64,000 bases of DNA, taken from assembly GCF_026226775.1 (NCBI RefSeq), contig NZ_JAKKOD010000001.1, forward strand, positions 1,234,501-1,298,500, written 5' to 3'. The notes below the pieces were generated by a model, which was given only the letters and a program-made list of their open reading frames with translations, did no database searches and was not told the origin of the DNA. A program made the translations under genes and the position numbers. Below are positions 22,591-32,151 of the stretch, piece after piece (positions within the stretch are counted from its first letter, which is position 1; the number at the start of each line of letters is the position of its first letter). This stretch comes from Avibacterium sp. 21-586. Its GTDB lineage: Bacteria; Pseudomonadota; Gammaproteobacteria; Enterobacterales; Pasteurellaceae.

Positions 22591-23044
22591 TTGGCTGACC
22601 GATTGGCTATTGGGATCGCAAAATAGCCTATGGCTAATGTTTACTAGCGCCTTTCTTAGTGCCACCGTATTGCCTGGTAATTCGGAAATTATTTTCCTGT
22701 TTCTCACCGCACCTCTTATTGGCACAATGTTTTCTAATGATGTACTAAATTTGATCGCCGTCGCGACTGTAGGTAACACCCTTGGTAGTATGACTACCTA
22801 TGTGATTGGACGCTGGTTTCCCAAATTAGAACAAAAAAATCTACAACGCAGCTGGGCGTTAGACAAAATTCAGCGTTACGGCATTTGGACGTTATTATTA
22901 AGCTGGTTGCCTATAGTAGGCGATGCGTTTTGCGCTATGGCGGGTTGGTTGAGGTTTAACTGCTTGAAATCAATGATTTTAATCTTTTTTAGCAAGCTAT
23001 TACGCTATGTTTTTCTTTATCAACTAAACATATTGACATACTAA
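22583..23044 (+). CDS. YqaA-family inner membrane protein
   Basis: A 153-residue membrane protein of the YqaA (DedA-related) group with about four hydrophobic segments. Family features are LPGNSEIIFLF (about 31-41), GNTLGSMTTYVIGRWFP (about 66-82) and LSWLPIVGDAFCAMAGW (about 106-122). Its function is unknown; DedA relatives move lipid carriers across membranes. The start overlaps the acetyltransferase end by 8 nt. In E. coli yqaA and yqaB are adjacent, which supports the pairing seen here. Confidence 0.85.
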   Translation: MLDWLTDWLLGSQNSLWLMFTSAFLSATVLPGNSEIIFLFLTAPLIGTMFSNDVLNLIAVATVGNTLGSMTTYVIGRWFPKLEQKNLQRSWALDKIQRYGIWTLLLSWLPIVGDAFCAMAGWLRFNCLKSMILIFFSKLLRYVFLYQLNILTY

Positions 23045-23062
23045 TGTAGCGAAAATTAATGC

Positions 23063-23114
23063 TTGCTTTCTAAACAAAAAAACGTATTATAGACGTCTAG
23101 ACGCAAAAACATCT
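23063..23114 (+). promoter_or_regulatory. metK promoter with three tandem MetJ boxes
   Basis: A -35 TTGCTT (23063-23068) and a -10 TATTAT (23085-23090) are 16 bp apart. Directly after the -10 come three tandem 8-mers: AGACGTCT (23091-23098, a perfect met box), AGACGCAA (23099-23106) and AAACATCT (23107-23114). This indicates repression by MetJ with S-adenosylmethionine as co-repressor. Confidence 0.88.
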
Positions 23115-23145
23115 AAAAAGTTAATTTCAGATTTTAAGGAAAGCT

Positions 23146-24300
23146 ATGTCATCTTATTTATTTACTTCCGAATCTGTATCGGAAGGGCATCCAGATAAAA
23201 TTGCCGATCAGATTTCTGACGCTGTATTAGACGAGATTTTAAAACAAGATCCAAAAGCACGTGTAGCGTGCGAAACCTATGTTAAGACAGGAATGGCGCT
23301 TGTGGGCGGTGAGATAACCACATCAGCTTGGGTGGATATTGAAAACCTTACTCGCCAGGTGATTTGTGATATTGGTTACGAACATTCTGAAATGGGCTTT
23401 GATGGCCATTCTTGTGCAGTGCTAAATGCAATTGGTAAACAATCTTCAGACATCAACCAAGGTGTGGATCGCGAAAGTCCGTTAGATCAAGGTGCGGGTG
23501 ACCAAGGCATTATGTTTGGTTATGCAACCAACGAAACAGATGTATTAATGCCAGCAGCGATCACCTATGCTCATCGCTTGATGGAACGTCAAGCACAAGT
23601 GCGTAAAAATGGCATTTTAGCTTGGTTACGTCCTGATGCGAAAAGTCAAGTTACCTTAAAATATGAAAATGATAATATCGTGGGTATTGATGCGGTTGTG
23701 CTTTCTACTCAACATTCAGATGGAGTAAGCCAACAAGAGATCTATGATGGTGTAATGGAAGAAATTATTAAACCAGTACTACCAAGCGAATGGCTTAGCA
23801 AAGACACAAAATATTTTATCAACCCAACAGGTCGCTTTGTAATTGGGGGGCCTATGGGGGATTGTGGTTTAACTGGACGCAAGATTATTGTAGATACTTA
23901 CGGTGGTGCAGCGCGCCATGGTGGGGGCGCATTCTCTGGTAAAGATCCATCAAAAGTGGATCGCTCAGCAGCGTATGCAGCTCGTTATGTTGCGAAGAAT
24001 ATTGTTGCCGCAGGATTAGCGGATCGTTGTGAAATTCAACTCTCTTATGCAATTGGTGTGGCAGAGCCAACATCTATTATGGTGGAAACCTTTGGCACGG
24101 GCAAAGTGAGCAATGAATTGTTGGTAAATTTAGTGCGTGAATTTTTCGATTTACGCCCTTATGGCTTAATCAAAATGCTCGATCTTATTCAACCAATCTA
24201 TCGTCAAACTGCAGCTTATGGGCACTTTGGTCGTGAACAATTCCCTTGGGAAAGAACCGACCGCGCTGCGGAATTAAGAGTCGCCGCAGGGTTGAAATAA
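23146..24300 (+). CDS. metK: S-adenosylmethionine synthase
   Basis: MetK makes S-adenosylmethionine, the main methyl donor, from methionine and ATP. The 384-residue protein has the N-terminal [15 protein letters not shown] (about 10-24) with its ATP/metal residues, the signature [12 protein letters not shown] (about 116-127) and the phosphate-binding [16 protein letters not shown] (about 260-275). A ribosome site AAGGA precedes the ATG. MetJ boxes at the promoter link its level to the S-adenosylmethionine pool. Confidence 0.99.
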   Translation: MSSYLFTSESVSEGHPDKIADQISDAVLDEILKQDPKARVACETYVKTGMALVGGEITTSAWVDIENLTRQVICDIGYEHSEMGFDGHSCAVLNAIGKQSSDINQGVDRESPLDQGAGDQGIMFGYATNETDVLMPAAITYAHRLMERQAQVRKNGILAWLRPDAKSQVTLKYENDNIVGIDAVVLSTQHSDGVSQQEIYDGVMEEIIKPVLPSEWLSKDTKYFINPTGRFVIGGPMGDCGLTGRKIIVDTYGGAARHGGGAFSGKDPSKVDRSAAYAARYVAKNIVAAGLADRCEIQLSYAIGVAEPTSIMVETFGTGKVSNELLVNLVREFFDLRPYGLIKMLDLIQPIYRQTAAYGHFGREQFPWERTDRAAELRVAAGLK

Positions 24301-24394
24301 ACGAAAAATTATTGAACAGTAAATATGGCTAGATTAATTCTCTCCGCGTTTTTGCTTTATTGGATAGAATAAATTTAGCTATATTTTTTTATTT

Positions 24395-24925
24395 ATGTCA
24401 GCAATCGATCCATCATTACGTTTACTTAATATGCAGATTCTCCGTCAGTTACGCCATTATTTACAACTGGCAGAGCAATATTTTCAGCGTACTTTTCCAA
24501 TACCTACTGTCAACTATCAATTGCGTGGCGTGAAAGCGGGTGTAGCATATTTGCAGAAAAATGAAATCCGTTTTAACCGCACTTTACTGCTTGAAAATCC
24601 CGAATATTTTTTACAACAAATTATTCCCCATGAATTAGCACATTTAATTGTCTATCAAGTCTTTGGGCGAGTTGCGCCGCATGGCAGAGAATGGAAAACG
24701 ATAATGGAAACGGTTTTTTGCCAACCTGCTGAAATTTACCACAATCTCGATATTAAAAGTGTGCAAGGAAAAACCTTTACTTATCGTTGTGCGTGCCGCA
24801 CTCATGATCTTAGCTTACGCCGTCATAACAAAGTACAAAAACAAAGTGCGGTGTATTTTTGTCGAGAATGTAAACAAGCATTGATCTATTTACCATTAAG
24901 TGCAGACTATGCTAAACTAAGTTAG
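24395..24925 (+). CDS. sprT: SprT-family zinc metalloprotease
   Basis: A 176-residue SprT-like protein. The zinc motif HELAH is at residues 79-83, and the C-terminal zinc-ribbon-like part has cysteines in YRCACRTHD and FCREC. The eukaryotic relative Spartan degrades DNA-protein crosslinks, but the bacterial role is not defined. Two uptake signals lie inside the gene (about 24574 and 24844). It lies between metK and an Opa-like gene on the same strand. No strong ribosome site precedes the ATG. Confidence 0.88.
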   Translation: MSAIDPSLRLLNMQILRQLRHYLQLAEQYFQRTFPIPTVNYQLRGVKAGVAYLQKNEIRFNRTLLLENPEYFLQQIIPHELAHLIVYQVFGRVAPHGREWKTIMETVFCQPAEIYHNLDIKSVQGKTFTYRCACRTHDLSLRRHNKVQKQSAVYFCRECKQALIYLPLSADYAKLS

Positions 24926-24953
24926 TTTCTACAAACTTTGATTGGAGAAGACT

Positions 24954-25550
24954 ATGAAGAAATTATTAGCAGTAGCAATCGGTGCCTTAGCCATTTCAGC
25001 AACAGCCAGTGCAAACTTGTATGTGCAAGGCGATTTAGGTTATTCAAAAACAAAATTTACTGGCGATTTTGATGATTCAAATATGAGTAAAGTAGCGCCA
25101 AGCGTAGCAATTGGATATAAAGTTAATGAGCTACGTTTTGCGTTAGACTATACCTATTATGGTAAGAAAAACTATTCTTACCATATTCAAGAAAATGCAA
25201 CAGATTATGAAAAAGGTAACGGCTCAATTAAAGCTCAAGGTTTTGGTCTTTCAGCCCTGTATGATTTTGATTTAGATAGCGCACTCAAACCTTATGTTGG
25301 ATTGCGTTTATCATTAAATAACATCAAAGCTAATGAGACTTTTGTTGAGGTGAGTTCTAACTCAGTGGCTACAAACTCTGACTCTGAATCGCATACTAAA
25401 TTTGGTTATGGTGTATTAGCAGGCGTATCTTACAAGCTTAATAATAATTTAACTTTAGATACGGGTATTCAATTGCAACGTTTAGCTTCTTTTGAAAATA
25501 CTAAAGTAAATCAATATGGTTTTAAAGTAGGTCTTCGCTACGAGTTCTAA
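24954..25550 (+). CDS. Opacity-like outer-membrane beta-barrel protein
   Basis: A 198-residue outer-membrane protein. It has a Sec signal peptide cut near residue 20 (ATASA-NLYVQ), alternating hydrophobic strands of an eight-stranded barrel (GDLGYS, VAIGYKV, RFALDYTYY, FGLSALYDF, PYVGLRL) and a terminal Phe (VGLRYEF) required for BAM assembly. It resembles the opacity/porin-like surface proteins of Pasteurellaceae; a host-interaction role is possible but not shown. The ATG at 24954 with GGAG upstream is preferred to an in-frame TTG four codons earlier. Confidence 0.85.
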   Translation: MKKLLAVAIGALAISATASANLYVQGDLGYSKTKFTGDFDDSNMSKVAPSVAIGYKVNELRFALDYTYYGKKNYSYHIQENATDYEKGNGSIKAQGFGLSALYDFDLDSALKPYVGLRLSLNNIKANETFVEVSSNSVATNSDSESHTKFGYGVLAGVSYKLNNNLTLDTGIQLQRLASFENTKVNQYGFKVGLRYEF

Positions 25551-25573
25551 TTGTCTTTACATCATAAACTATG

Positions 25574-25602
25574 AATACCGCTTATAAGAGCGGTATTTTT
25601 TA
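25574..25602 (+). terminator. Rho-independent terminator after the Opa-like gene
   Basis: AATACCGCT (25574-25582) pairs with AGCGGTATT (25589-25597), followed by T residues. Its end overlaps the mutM stop on the opposite strand, so it may serve both convergent genes. Confidence 0.88.
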
Positions 25603-26415
25603 TGATCTTTTCTGGCATTTTGGGCAAAAAAAGCTATTACGTTGCCCGATGACCAAACTTTCAATTTTTGTTCCGCACTTTGGACAAGGTTTATCTTTAT
25701 TGCCGTAAACCCGTAGCACTTGGGCGAAATAACCAGGGCGACCGTCAGGTTGTAAGAAATCTTTTAAAGTAGTTCCACCTTTTGCAATGGCAGTGGCAAG
25801 CACTTGTTTAATGGCGTGAACCAGCAATTCGCATTGTGCTTTGGTTAAGTTTTTGGCTAATTTCAGCGGATGTAAACCGCATAAAAATAGCGTTTCATTG
25901 GCATAAATATTGCCGACCCCCACCACCACCGCATTATCCATTAAAAAGGTTTTAAGTGCGGTCTGTTTTTTGCGAGATTTTTTGAACAGATATGCGCCTG
26001 TAAATTCTGCAGAAAGAGGTTCTGGTCCAAGCTTCGCAAAAAGATGAAAATCTTCCAGATTATCCGTCCACAACCACGCACCAAAACGGCGAGGATCGTT
26101 ATAACGCAGCACCTTGCCATTATTCATCACAATATCTAAATGATCGTGTTTATCAATGGGACTATCTTGTGGCACTACACGCAAAGATCCTGACATTCCC
26201 AAATGCCCAATGATCGCCCCTTTTTCGGTATGAATGATCAGATATTTTGCACGGCGGGAAAGATGGCTTACTTTAACCTGCTTAAACTCACTTAATTGTG
26301 GGCTGACTTCCCAGCGTAATTTAGGATTGCGTACCACGATTTGTTCAATGGTAAATCCCGTTAAATAAGGCGAAATACCATTTTTGGTGGTTTCAACTTC
26401 AGGTAATTCAGGCAT
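25600..26415 (-). CDS. mutM: Formamidopyrimidine-DNA glycosylase
   Basis: MutM removes oxidised purines such as 8-oxoguanine from DNA and cuts the abasic site. The 271-residue protein has the catalytic N-terminus PELPEVE (Pro2 after Met removal, Glu3), the H2TH region with GNIYANE (about 168-174) and a C-terminal zinc finger CPKC-x16-CPKC that binds DNA. It lies downstream of the ribosomal genes rpmB-rpmG, as in E. coli, but a terminator separates them here. It contains an uptake signal near 25957. Confidence 0.98.
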   Translation of the reverse strand: MPELPEVETTKNGISPYLTGFTIEQIVVRNPKLRWEVSPQLSEFKQVKVSHLSRRAKYLIIHTEKGAIIGHLGMSGSLRVVPQDSPIDKHDHLDIVMNNGKVLRYNDPRRFGAWLWTDNLEDFHLFAKLGPEPLSAEFTGAYLFKKSRKKQTALKTFLMDNAVVVGVGNIYANETLFLCGLHPLKLAKNLTKAQCELLVHAIKQVLATAIAKGGTTLKDFLQPDGRPGYFAQVLRVYGNKDKPCPKCGTKIESLVIGQRNSFFCPKCQKRS

Positions 26416-26513
26416 TTTTTCTCCGTGTAAATAAATGTATTAGTTCTAATGAAAATTTTTCTGCGTAACGATATAAATAGGGGCAATCAAGAAAAATCCA
26501 AGAAAATCGGCTA

Positions 26514-26542
26514 TAAAAAAACCCGAACAAGTCGGGTTTTTC
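26514..26542 (-). terminator. Rho-independent terminator of rpmB-rpmG
   Basis: AAAAACCCGA (26517-26526) pairs with TCGGGTTTTT (26532-26541). Read on the minus strand it ends in a T run, after rpmG and before mutM. Confidence 0.88.
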
Positions 26543-26560
26543 TAATTCATCAAAGCCAAA

Positions 26561-26731
26561 TTATTTGATTTTAGCTTCTTTATAAATAACGTGTTTACGC
26601 ACAACAGGATCAAATTTTTTGATCTCCATTTTTTCTGGCATATTACGTTTATTTTTAGTTGTTGTGTAGAAATGACCGGTTTCAGCTGTTGAAACTAAAC
26701 GGATTTTTTCACGAGCACCTTTAGCTGCCAT
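26561..26731 (-). CDS. rpmG: 50S ribosomal protein L33
   Basis: A 56-residue ribosomal protein of the large subunit. The translation starts [19 protein letters not shown] and ends KEAKIK, which is the cysteine-free gammaproteobacterial form of L33. The ATG at 26729-26731 follows a ribosome site (AGGAG). It lies 11 bp after rpmB in a conserved operon and ahead of a terminator. Confidence 0.98.
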   Translation of the reverse strand: MAAKGAREKIRLVSTAETGHFYTTTKNKRNMPEKMEIKKFDPVVRKHVIYKEAKIK

Positions 26732-26742
26732 TTTTTAGCTCC

Positions 26743-26979
26743 TTAGATTTTCTCGCCACGAGCACGGATTTCAGCCAACACTGCATCAATGCCTTTTTTA
26801 TCAATAATACGCATACCTTTCGCTGTTAAGCGTAAAGTTACGAAACGTTTTTCAGACTCAACCCAGAAACGGTGAGTGTGTAAGTTAGGAAGAAAACGAC
26901 GACGAGTCGCATTCATTGCGTGCGAGCGGTTGTTACCAACTGCTGGACGCTTGCCTGTTACTTGACAGACTCTAGACAT
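26743..26979 (-). CDS. rpmB: 50S ribosomal protein L28
   Basis: A 78-residue ribosomal protein of the large subunit, starting [20 protein letters not shown] and ending [10 protein letters not shown]. The frame is open 18 codons further upstream, but the family start is the ATG at 26977-26979 behind GGAG. It is first in the rpmB-rpmG operon, with a structured leader upstream. Confidence 0.98.
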   Translation of the reverse strand: MSRVCQVTGKRPAVGNNRSHAMNATRRRFLPNLHTHRFWVESEKRFVTLRLTAKGMRIIDKKGIDAVLAEIRARGEKI

Positions 26980-27027
26980 ATTAATCTCCAATAAATCAAA
27001 TATAAGCTCGAGCTTAGGGTTCGGATA

Positions 27028-27046
27028 TTGCAAACTAGGTTTGCAA
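27028..27046 (-). promoter_or_regulatory. Hairpin in the rpmB leader
   Basis: Perfect 8-bp arms TTGCAAAC/GTTTGCAA with a 3-nt loop lie about 50 nt ahead of rpmB. A second GC-rich pairing (GGTCGG... with ...CGACC, about 27059-27076) lies further upstream in the leader, and a TATAAT-type -10 lies near 27100. A role as a ribosomal-protein feedback target is inferred. Confidence 0.45.
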
Positions 27047-27204
27047 GCTACCTCGTCAGGTCGCTCTAACCGACCCGCATACTATATTAAAGGTTGCAAA
27101 TTATACTCACTTTATTTGTTATACTCAAGCCTAAATCACTTAATTAACGTAATAAATGACAAAAAAATCAGCAACTCCACCGCTTTATTATTGCAAGGCG
27201 ACCA

Positions 27205-27879
27205 TTATAACCAACCTTTTTCGCTAAAAGAAACATAACAACCTTTGCCGATCACAAAATGATCTAGCACGCGAATTTCCACTAATTCGGCCACTTTTTG
27301 GATCTTTTCCGTGATGAACCGATCAGAATTGCTTGGCTCTGCAATGCCAGAAGGGTGATTATGTGCCAAAATAATTGCCGCCGCATTACAAAAAAGTGCG
27401 CTTTTAACAATTTCTCTGGGATACACCGCAGCCGTGTTGATCGTACCTAAAAACATTTCTTCTTTTTTAATCAGGCGATGCTGATTATCTAAAAAAAGTA
27501 CCAAAAAAACTTCCCGCTCTTTATGCTCTAGCTCCGCTTGCAAATACATTCGCACTAACTCTGGGCGAGTAAATGCTTGCGCCATTTCCAATTCTTGCAA
27601 TAAATAACGCTTTGTCATTTCCGTACTGGCTTGTAGCTGAATAAATTGCGTAATGCCTAAGCCTTTAACGTTGCAAAAGGCTTTTTGATCTGCACTGATT
27701 AACTGCCGTAATGATCCAAAATGATCAAGAACCACACGAGATAATTCCATTACCGAACAGTTCTTGATTCCCGTGCGTAAAAAAATGGCTAATAATTCGC
27801 TATCATCAAGGGCTTCAGCACCTAATTTTAGCAGTTTTTCGCGTGGCATTAAGGTGGGCATTTTTTGTAGTGATTCCAT
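27205..27879 (-). CDS. radC: RadC family JAB/MPN-domain protein
   Basis: A 224-residue protein of the RadC family. The C-terminal half has the metalloprotease-like JAB motif, with HNHPSG and then SNSD (about residues 173-187) supplying the metal ligands, and the N-terminal part has helix-hairpin-helix-like DNA-binding character (around CNVKGLGITQF). The historical link to DNA repair is doubtful and the true function is unknown. It is divergent from coaBC and upstream of rpmB on the same strand, the arrangement seen in E. coli. Confidence 0.93.
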   Translation of the reverse strand: MESLQKMPTLMPREKLLKLGAEALDDSELLAIFLRTGIKNCSVMELSRVVLDHFGSLRQLISADQKAFCNVKGLGITQFIQLQASTEMTKRYLLQELEMAQAFTRPELVRMYLQAELEHKEREVFLVLFLDNQHRLIKKEEMFLGTINTAAVYPREIVKSALFCNAAAIILAHNHPSGIAEPSNSDRFITEKIQKVAELVEIRVLDHFVIGKGCYVSFSEKGWL

Positions 27880-28035
27880 TTCGCTAACATCAAATTGTAG
27901 ATCTTTTTAGCATAGGTAACGTTATTCTGGCAGGCTTCTCCACGAATTTTGCGATTCAGATCGAAAAATTGAATTTTTTATTGGGGAAAATTACAGTAAA
28001 ATTGACCGCACTTTTAATTAGAATTCATATCCATA

Positions 28036-29241
28036 ATGCAAGATCTTCAAGGAAAACGAATTGTTGTTGGCATAACAGGCGGGATCGCTGCTTATAAAAG
28101 TGTTGAGCTCATTCGCTTGTTACGCAAAAGCCAAGCGGAAGTGCGCGTGGTTCTCACACCAGCGGCGGCAGAATTTGTTACGCCACTCACGTTGCAAGCT
28201 ATTTCAGGCAATGCGGTTGCTCAATCATTGCTTGATCCCCAAGCAGAATTGGCAATGGGGCATATTGAGCTGGCAAAATGGGCGGATCTCATTGTGATCG
28301 CCCCTGCCAGTGCAGATTTTATGGCACGCCTAAATGCTGGAATGGCCAATGATCTGCTGACGACTATTTGTCTTGCCACCAGCGCACCGATTTTGATTGC
28401 GCCTGCGATGAATCAGCAAATGTTTCGCCAGCCGATTACCCAACAAAATTTGATTAATTTAAAAGCCCGTGGTATTGCTACAATAGGGCCTAACAGTGGT
28501 GAACAGGCTTGTGGTGATGTGGGTTTTGGGCGAATGTCAGAACCTGTTGAAATTTATACCGCTCTTTGTGAAATTTTGTTACCCTTGCACGATCTGAGCC
28601 ACTTAACCATTGCGATCACCGCAGGCCCTACACGTGAAGCCATTGATCCCGTGCGTTACATTAGCAATCATAGTTCAGGAAAAATGGGGTTTGCTATCGC
28701 TGAAGCTTTTGCCAAACGGGGGGCGAAAGTCAAGTTAATTGCAGGGCCAGTGAATTTGCCTACGCCTGCTCACGTGGAGCGAATCGATGTGATTTCCGCG
28801 CAAGAAATGGCGGAGGTTTCCCTTATGCTACAAGTCGATATTTTTATTGGTTGTGCGGCAGTGGCGGATTACCGTGTTGCTCAAATCGCTGAGCAAAAAA
28901 TGAAGAAAACTGCCGATAATGATAAGCTCACCTTAGAATTGGTGAAAAACCCTGATATTATTGCGGCAGTGGCGGCACTAAAGGAAAATCGTCCTTTTGT
29001 GGTGGGATTTGCCGCAGAAACGCAAAATGTTGCACAATATGCACAAGATAAATTAGTACGTAAAAATTTGGATCTAATCTGTGCGAACGATGTGTCTAAT
29101 GGGCAAGGCTTTAATGGTGATGACAACCAGCTCCAACTTTTTTGGCGTAATGGCGGCTTACAATTACCACGTAGCAGCAAAAAAGATCTGGCGGTACAAC
29201 TTGTACAACACATTGTAGAACGCTTTAAAGCTCACGTTTGA
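28036..29241 (+). CDS. coaBC: Bifunctional phosphopantothenoylcysteine decarboxylase/synthetase
   Basis: CoaBC carries out two steps of coenzyme A synthesis: it joins cysteine to phosphopantothenate (CoaB, CTP-dependent) and decarboxylates the product (CoaC, FMN-dependent). The 401-residue protein has the flavoprotein half first, with catalytic His in [11 protein letters not shown] (about residue 76), the NxxM-type PAMNQQM (about 125-131) and Cys in GEQACGD (about 158). The CoaB half starts near residue 190 ([14 protein letters not shown]). It is divergent from radC and followed by dut after 16 bp. Confidence 0.98.
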   Translation: MQDLQGKRIVVGITGGIAAYKSVELIRLLRKSQAEVRVVLTPAAAEFVTPLTLQAISGNAVAQSLLDPQAELAMGHIELAKWADLIVIAPASADFMARLNAGMANDLLTTICLATSAPILIAPAMNQQMFRQPITQQNLINLKARGIATIGPNSGEQACGDVGFGRMSEPVEIYTALCEILLPLHDLSHLTIAITAGPTREAIDPVRYISNHSSGKMGFAIAEAFAKRGAKVKLIAGPVNLPTPAHVERIDVISAQEMAEVSLMLQVDIFIGCAAVADYRVAQIAEQKMKKTADNDKLTLELVKNPDIIAAVAALKENRPFVVGFAAETQNVAQYAQDKLVRKNLDLICANDVSNGQGFNGDDNQLQLFWRNGGLQLPRSSKKDLAVQLVQHIVERFKAHV

Positions 29242-29257
29242 ACGAAGGAATAAAGGA

Positions 29258-29713
29258 ATGAAAAAGATTGACGTAAAAATTTTAGATAGCCGAATTGGTA
29301 CAGAATTTCCCTTACCAGCTTATGCCACTAGCGGTTCTGCCGGCTTAGATCTGCGTGCGTTGGTGGAAGAATGTTTTGAAATTCAGCCAGGGGAAACCAA
29401 ATTGATCCCAACAGGGCTTTCTATTTATATCGCCGATCCTAACCTTGCAGCAGTGATTTTGCCTCGTTCAGGGCTTGGGCATAAACACGGTATCGTGCTC
29501 GGGAATTTAGTTGGCTTGATTGATTCGGACTACCAAGGCCCTTTAATGGTATCAATGTGGAACCGTAGTGATCAGTCTTTCAAAGTGGAAGTGGGCGATC
29601 GCATTGCACAGCTAGTGTTTGTGCCAGTAGTACAAGCAGAATTTAATATCGTGAGTGATTTTGAACAAACAGAACGTGGCGAAGGTGGATTTGGCCATTC
29701 AGGCAAACAATAG
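29258..29713 (+). CDS. dut: dUTP diphosphatase
   Basis: Dut hydrolyses dUTP to dUMP, keeping uracil out of DNA and feeding thymidylate synthesis. The 151-residue trimeric-type enzyme shows its ordered motifs: AGLDLRA (I), PRSGLG (II), [11 protein letters not shown] (III, catalytic Asp), RIAQLVF (IV) and the glycine-rich tail [11 protein letters not shown] (V). It follows coaBC by 16 bp and precedes slmA by 7 bp, matching the E. coli coaBC-dut-slmA operon. Confidence 0.99.
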   Translation: MKKIDVKILDSRIGTEFPLPAYATSGSAGLDLRALVEECFEIQPGETKLIPTGLSIYIADPNLAAVILPRSGLGHKHGIVLGNLVGLIDSDYQGPLMVSMWNRSDQSFKVEVGDRIAQLVFVPVVQAEFNIVSDFEQTERGEGGFGHSGKQ

Positions 29714-29720
29714 AGGGACT

Positions 29721-30398
29721 ATGGTCGAAGAACAACTGGAAATTGCAGGCATTGAGCCTGCACCCGAACAAAAGCTCAGTGAAAAAAATATAGAAAAATC
29801 ATCAAAAAGCGATAAGCGCAGCGTAAAAGAGCGCCGTCAGCAAGTGCTTACTGTACTCACTCATATGCTTCATTCAGAACAAGGAATGGAACGAATGACG
29901 ACAGCACGTCTTGCAGAAAAAGTGGGGGTATCTGAAGCGGCATTATATCGTTATTTTCCAAGCAAAACTAAAATGTTCGAGGCCTTGATTGAAAATTTGG
30001 AAGGCACGTTATTTAGCCGTATCAACCAATCAATCAAAAACGAAACCAACACAATGAACCGCGTACGAGATATTTTGCAAATGATCTTAGATTTCGCACG
30101 CAAAAACCCAGGGCTAACCCGTGTGCTAACAGGCCACGCCTTAATGTTTGAAGATCCCAAATTACAAGCACGCGTAGCACAATTTTTCGATCGTCTAGAA
30201 TTCCAATTTGTGAATATTTTACAAATGCGTAAACTGCGCGAAGGGCGAGCGTTTAGTATTGACGAACGCATTCTCGCCACTTATCTAGTCAATCTCTGTG
30301 AAGGGCAGTTTATGCGTTATGTGCGGTCGAATTTTCGCCATAATTCAAACCAAAACTTTGAACAGCAATGGAAACTTATTGCGGTACACTTTGCATAA
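29721..30398 (+). CDS. slmA: Nucleoid occlusion factor SlmA
   Basis: SlmA is a TetR-fold DNA-binding protein that blocks FtsZ ring assembly over the nucleoid. The 225-residue product has an N-terminal charged extension of about 40 residues. A helix-turn-helix ([22 protein letters not shown], about residues 58-79) follows, then a helical dimerisation domain. The ATG at 29721 abuts the dut stop region; the frame is open upstream into dut but that start is not needed. Confidence 0.95.
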   Translation: MVEEQLEIAGIEPAPEQKLSEKNIEKSSKSDKRSVKERRQQVLTVLTHMLHSEQGMERMTTARLAEKVGVSEAALYRYFPSKTKMFEALIENLEGTLFSRINQSIKNETNTMNRVRDILQMILDFARKNPGLTRVLTGHALMFEDPKLQARVAQFFDRLEFQFVNILQMRKLREGRAFSIDERILATYLVNLCEGQFMRYVRSNFRHNSNQNFEQQWKLIAVHFA

Positions 30399-30419
30399 TA
30401 GCAATTTTTAGGTAAGATG

Positions 30420-30644
30420 ATGATTATTCCTTGGCAAGATTTAGAAGAAGAAATGCTCATTAATATTGCAGAAAGTTTCATTCTGCGTGAAGGGACAGAT
30501 TACGGTGAACGGGAGCTTTCCCTCAAACAGAAAACTCAAAACTTACTGACCGAAATACGTCAAGGAAAGGCTGTAATTGTTTGGTCAGAATTACACGAAT
30601 CCATTGATATAAAAGATAAAATGGAATTTTCCCAACATAAGTAA
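30420..30644 (+). CDS. YheU-family (UPF0270) protein
   Basis: A 74-residue small protein of the YheU family, function unknown. The pattern MIIPWQDLEEE then ILREGTDYGERELSL and KAVIVWSELHES matches E. coli YheU closely as recalled. Two adjacent ATGs (30417, 30420) are available; the second matches the family start. It lies 15 bp before crp on the same strand. Confidence 0.85.
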   Translation: MIIPWQDLEEEMLINIAESFILREGTDYGERELSLKQKTQNLLTEIRQGKAVIVWSELHESIDIKDKMEFSQHK

Positions 30645-30659
30645 TACCCAGGAGGACTC

Positions 30660-31307
30660 GTGCAAGAACAACTCGGACAAATCCACACACCACCAATGGA
30701 TCCAACAGTCGAATGGTTTCTGTCTCATTGTCATATTCACAGATATCCAGCAAAAAGCTCGCTTATTCACGCCGGTGAGAAGGCTGAGACACTGTATTAT
30801 TTGATTAAAGGATCTGTTGCCGTATTAGTGAAAGATGATGAGGGTAAAGAAATGATCCTCAGTTATCTCGGACAAGGGGATTTTTTTGGTGAAGCTGGAT
30901 TATTTCACGAAGGGCAATTACGCTCTGCTTGGATCAAAACTAAAACAGCCTGTGAAGTAGCTGAAATTTCTTATAAAAAATTTCGCCAACTTATCCAAGT
31001 GAACCCTGAAGTATTAATGTATCTCACCGCGCAATTAGCAGATCGCCTACAAAACACGTCAAAACAAGTTCGTAATCTTGCTTTTTTAGATGTGACAGGG
31101 CGTATTGCTCAAACCCTGCTTAATTTAACAAAAATGCCAGATGCAATGACTCATCCAGAAGGAATGCAGATAAAAATCACCCGCCAAGAAATTGGTCAAA
31201 TGGTCGGTTGTTCACGAGAAACGGTAGGACGAATTCTAAAAATGCTTGAAGAACAGCATCTCATCTCTGCACGAGGCAAAACTATCGTAGTATATGGCTC
31301 TCGTTGA
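30660..31307 (+). CDS. crp: cAMP receptor protein (catabolite regulator)
   Basis: CRP is the global regulator that binds cAMP and activates or represses many promoters; in Haemophilus it is also needed for competence. The 215-residue protein has a cyclic-nucleotide domain (phosphate-cassette region [15 protein letters not shown], about 78-92), a long dimer helix and a helix-turn-helix ([20 protein letters not shown]). It starts at GTG, fixed by AGGAGG 6 nt upstream. The N-terminus is several residues shorter than the H. influenzae protein as recalled. Confidence 0.97.
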   Translation: MQEQLGQIHTPPMDPTVEWFLSHCHIHRYPAKSSLIHAGEKAETLYYLIKGSVAVLVKDDEGKEMILSYLGQGDFFGEAGLFHEGQLRSAWIKTKTACEVAEISYKKFRQLIQVNPEVLMYLTAQLADRLQNTSKQVRNLAFLDVTGRIAQTLLNLTKMPDAMTHPEGMQIKITRQEIGQMVGCSRETVGRILKMLEEQHLISARGKTIVVYGSR

Positions 31308-31309
31308 TA

Positions 31310-31340
31310 AAATGGACTGATATTCCAGTCCATTTATTAG
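31310..31340 (+). terminator. Terminator of crp
   Basis: Perfect 10-bp arms AAATGGACTG (31310-31319) and CAGTCCATTT (31326-31335) form a hairpin right after the crp stop. The T run is short. Confidence 0.8.
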
Positions 31341-31387
31341 TTATAAAAAGGGTAGTTAGAATTTGACTCACTCGTCTTTAATATCTG

Positions 31388-32143
31388 TTATTTGAGTAAT
31401 CCCTGTTCCTCTAACTTACCTAAAAAATAAGGCATTTGCACGCGCCACCAAGGCCAGTCGTGATCGACATCTGTCCCCCAGAAGTCAAACCAAGCAGGGA
31501 TATCTTTGGCTTGGAAAGCTTGTTGTAAGCGTGTGGTGTCGGCGATGTGCTGTTCTTCCCAAGCACCCTGCCCAACGGCTACTATATAATGGTTTTGGCG
31601 GTAGCGGTCTAAAAACCACGGGTCGTTTTGATTCCATAAATAATCAATGGGGGAATTAAAATAGACTTCCGCATTGCCGTGAAATTCACCGGTGAAAAAA
31701 CGGGCATCGTACACGCCGCTTAAGGCGATTGCTGTATCGAAAAGATCGGGGTGGCGTAAGGCGAAGTTAATGGTGTGGAATGCACCCATACTACAACCCG
31801 TGGCGATCATAGCCCCTTGCCATTGGGATTCGTGGCGAATTAATGGCACTAACTCATTGATAATATAGCGATCATAAGCATTGTGTGCCTGTGCCATATC
31901 TTGCCCTGATTTATAATCCGCCAGCCAAGATTCCTTATCAAAAGAATCAGGGGTGTAAAATTTAAGTAAGCCGCGTTCAATGAAAGAACGGCAGGCATCA
32001 ATCATTCCAAAATTGCCATATTCGTTTTCATTTCCCCCTGATGAAGGAAAAACAATTACGGGCTTGCCGCTGTGGCCATCGACATTAAAAGGCATTTCGC
32101 GGCCGAGTTCTCCGCTCCAATGATGACGGCGTTCAAAAAACAT
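31388..32143 (-). CDS. Esterase-family alpha/beta hydrolase
   Basis: A 251-residue hydrolase of the esterase D-like (PF00756) type, predicted to cleave an ester or thioester. The nucleophile elbow is GCSMG (residues 116-120, Ser118), and His228 in DVDHDWPWW is the likely catalytic histidine. FPSSGGNENEYG (about 32-43) may form the oxyanion side. No signal peptide is seen, so it acts in the cytoplasm. It lies 8 bp after an ATP-grasp gene on the same strand, so the two are almost certainly one unit. The substrate is unknown. Confidence 0.85.
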   Translation of the reverse strand: MFFERRHHWSGELGREMPFNVDGHSGKPVIVFPSSGGNENEYGNFGMIDACRSFIERGLLKFYTPDSFDKESWLADYKSGQDMAQAHNAYDRYIINELVPLIRHESQWQGAMIATGCSMGAFHTINFALRHPDLFDTAIALSGVYDARFFTGEFHGNAEVYFNSPIDYLWNQNDPWFLDRYRQNHYIVAVGQGAWEEQHIADTTRLQQAFQAKDIPAWFDFWGTDVDHDWPWWRVQMPYFLGKLEEQGLLK

Positions 32144-32151
32144 TTTTCCTC

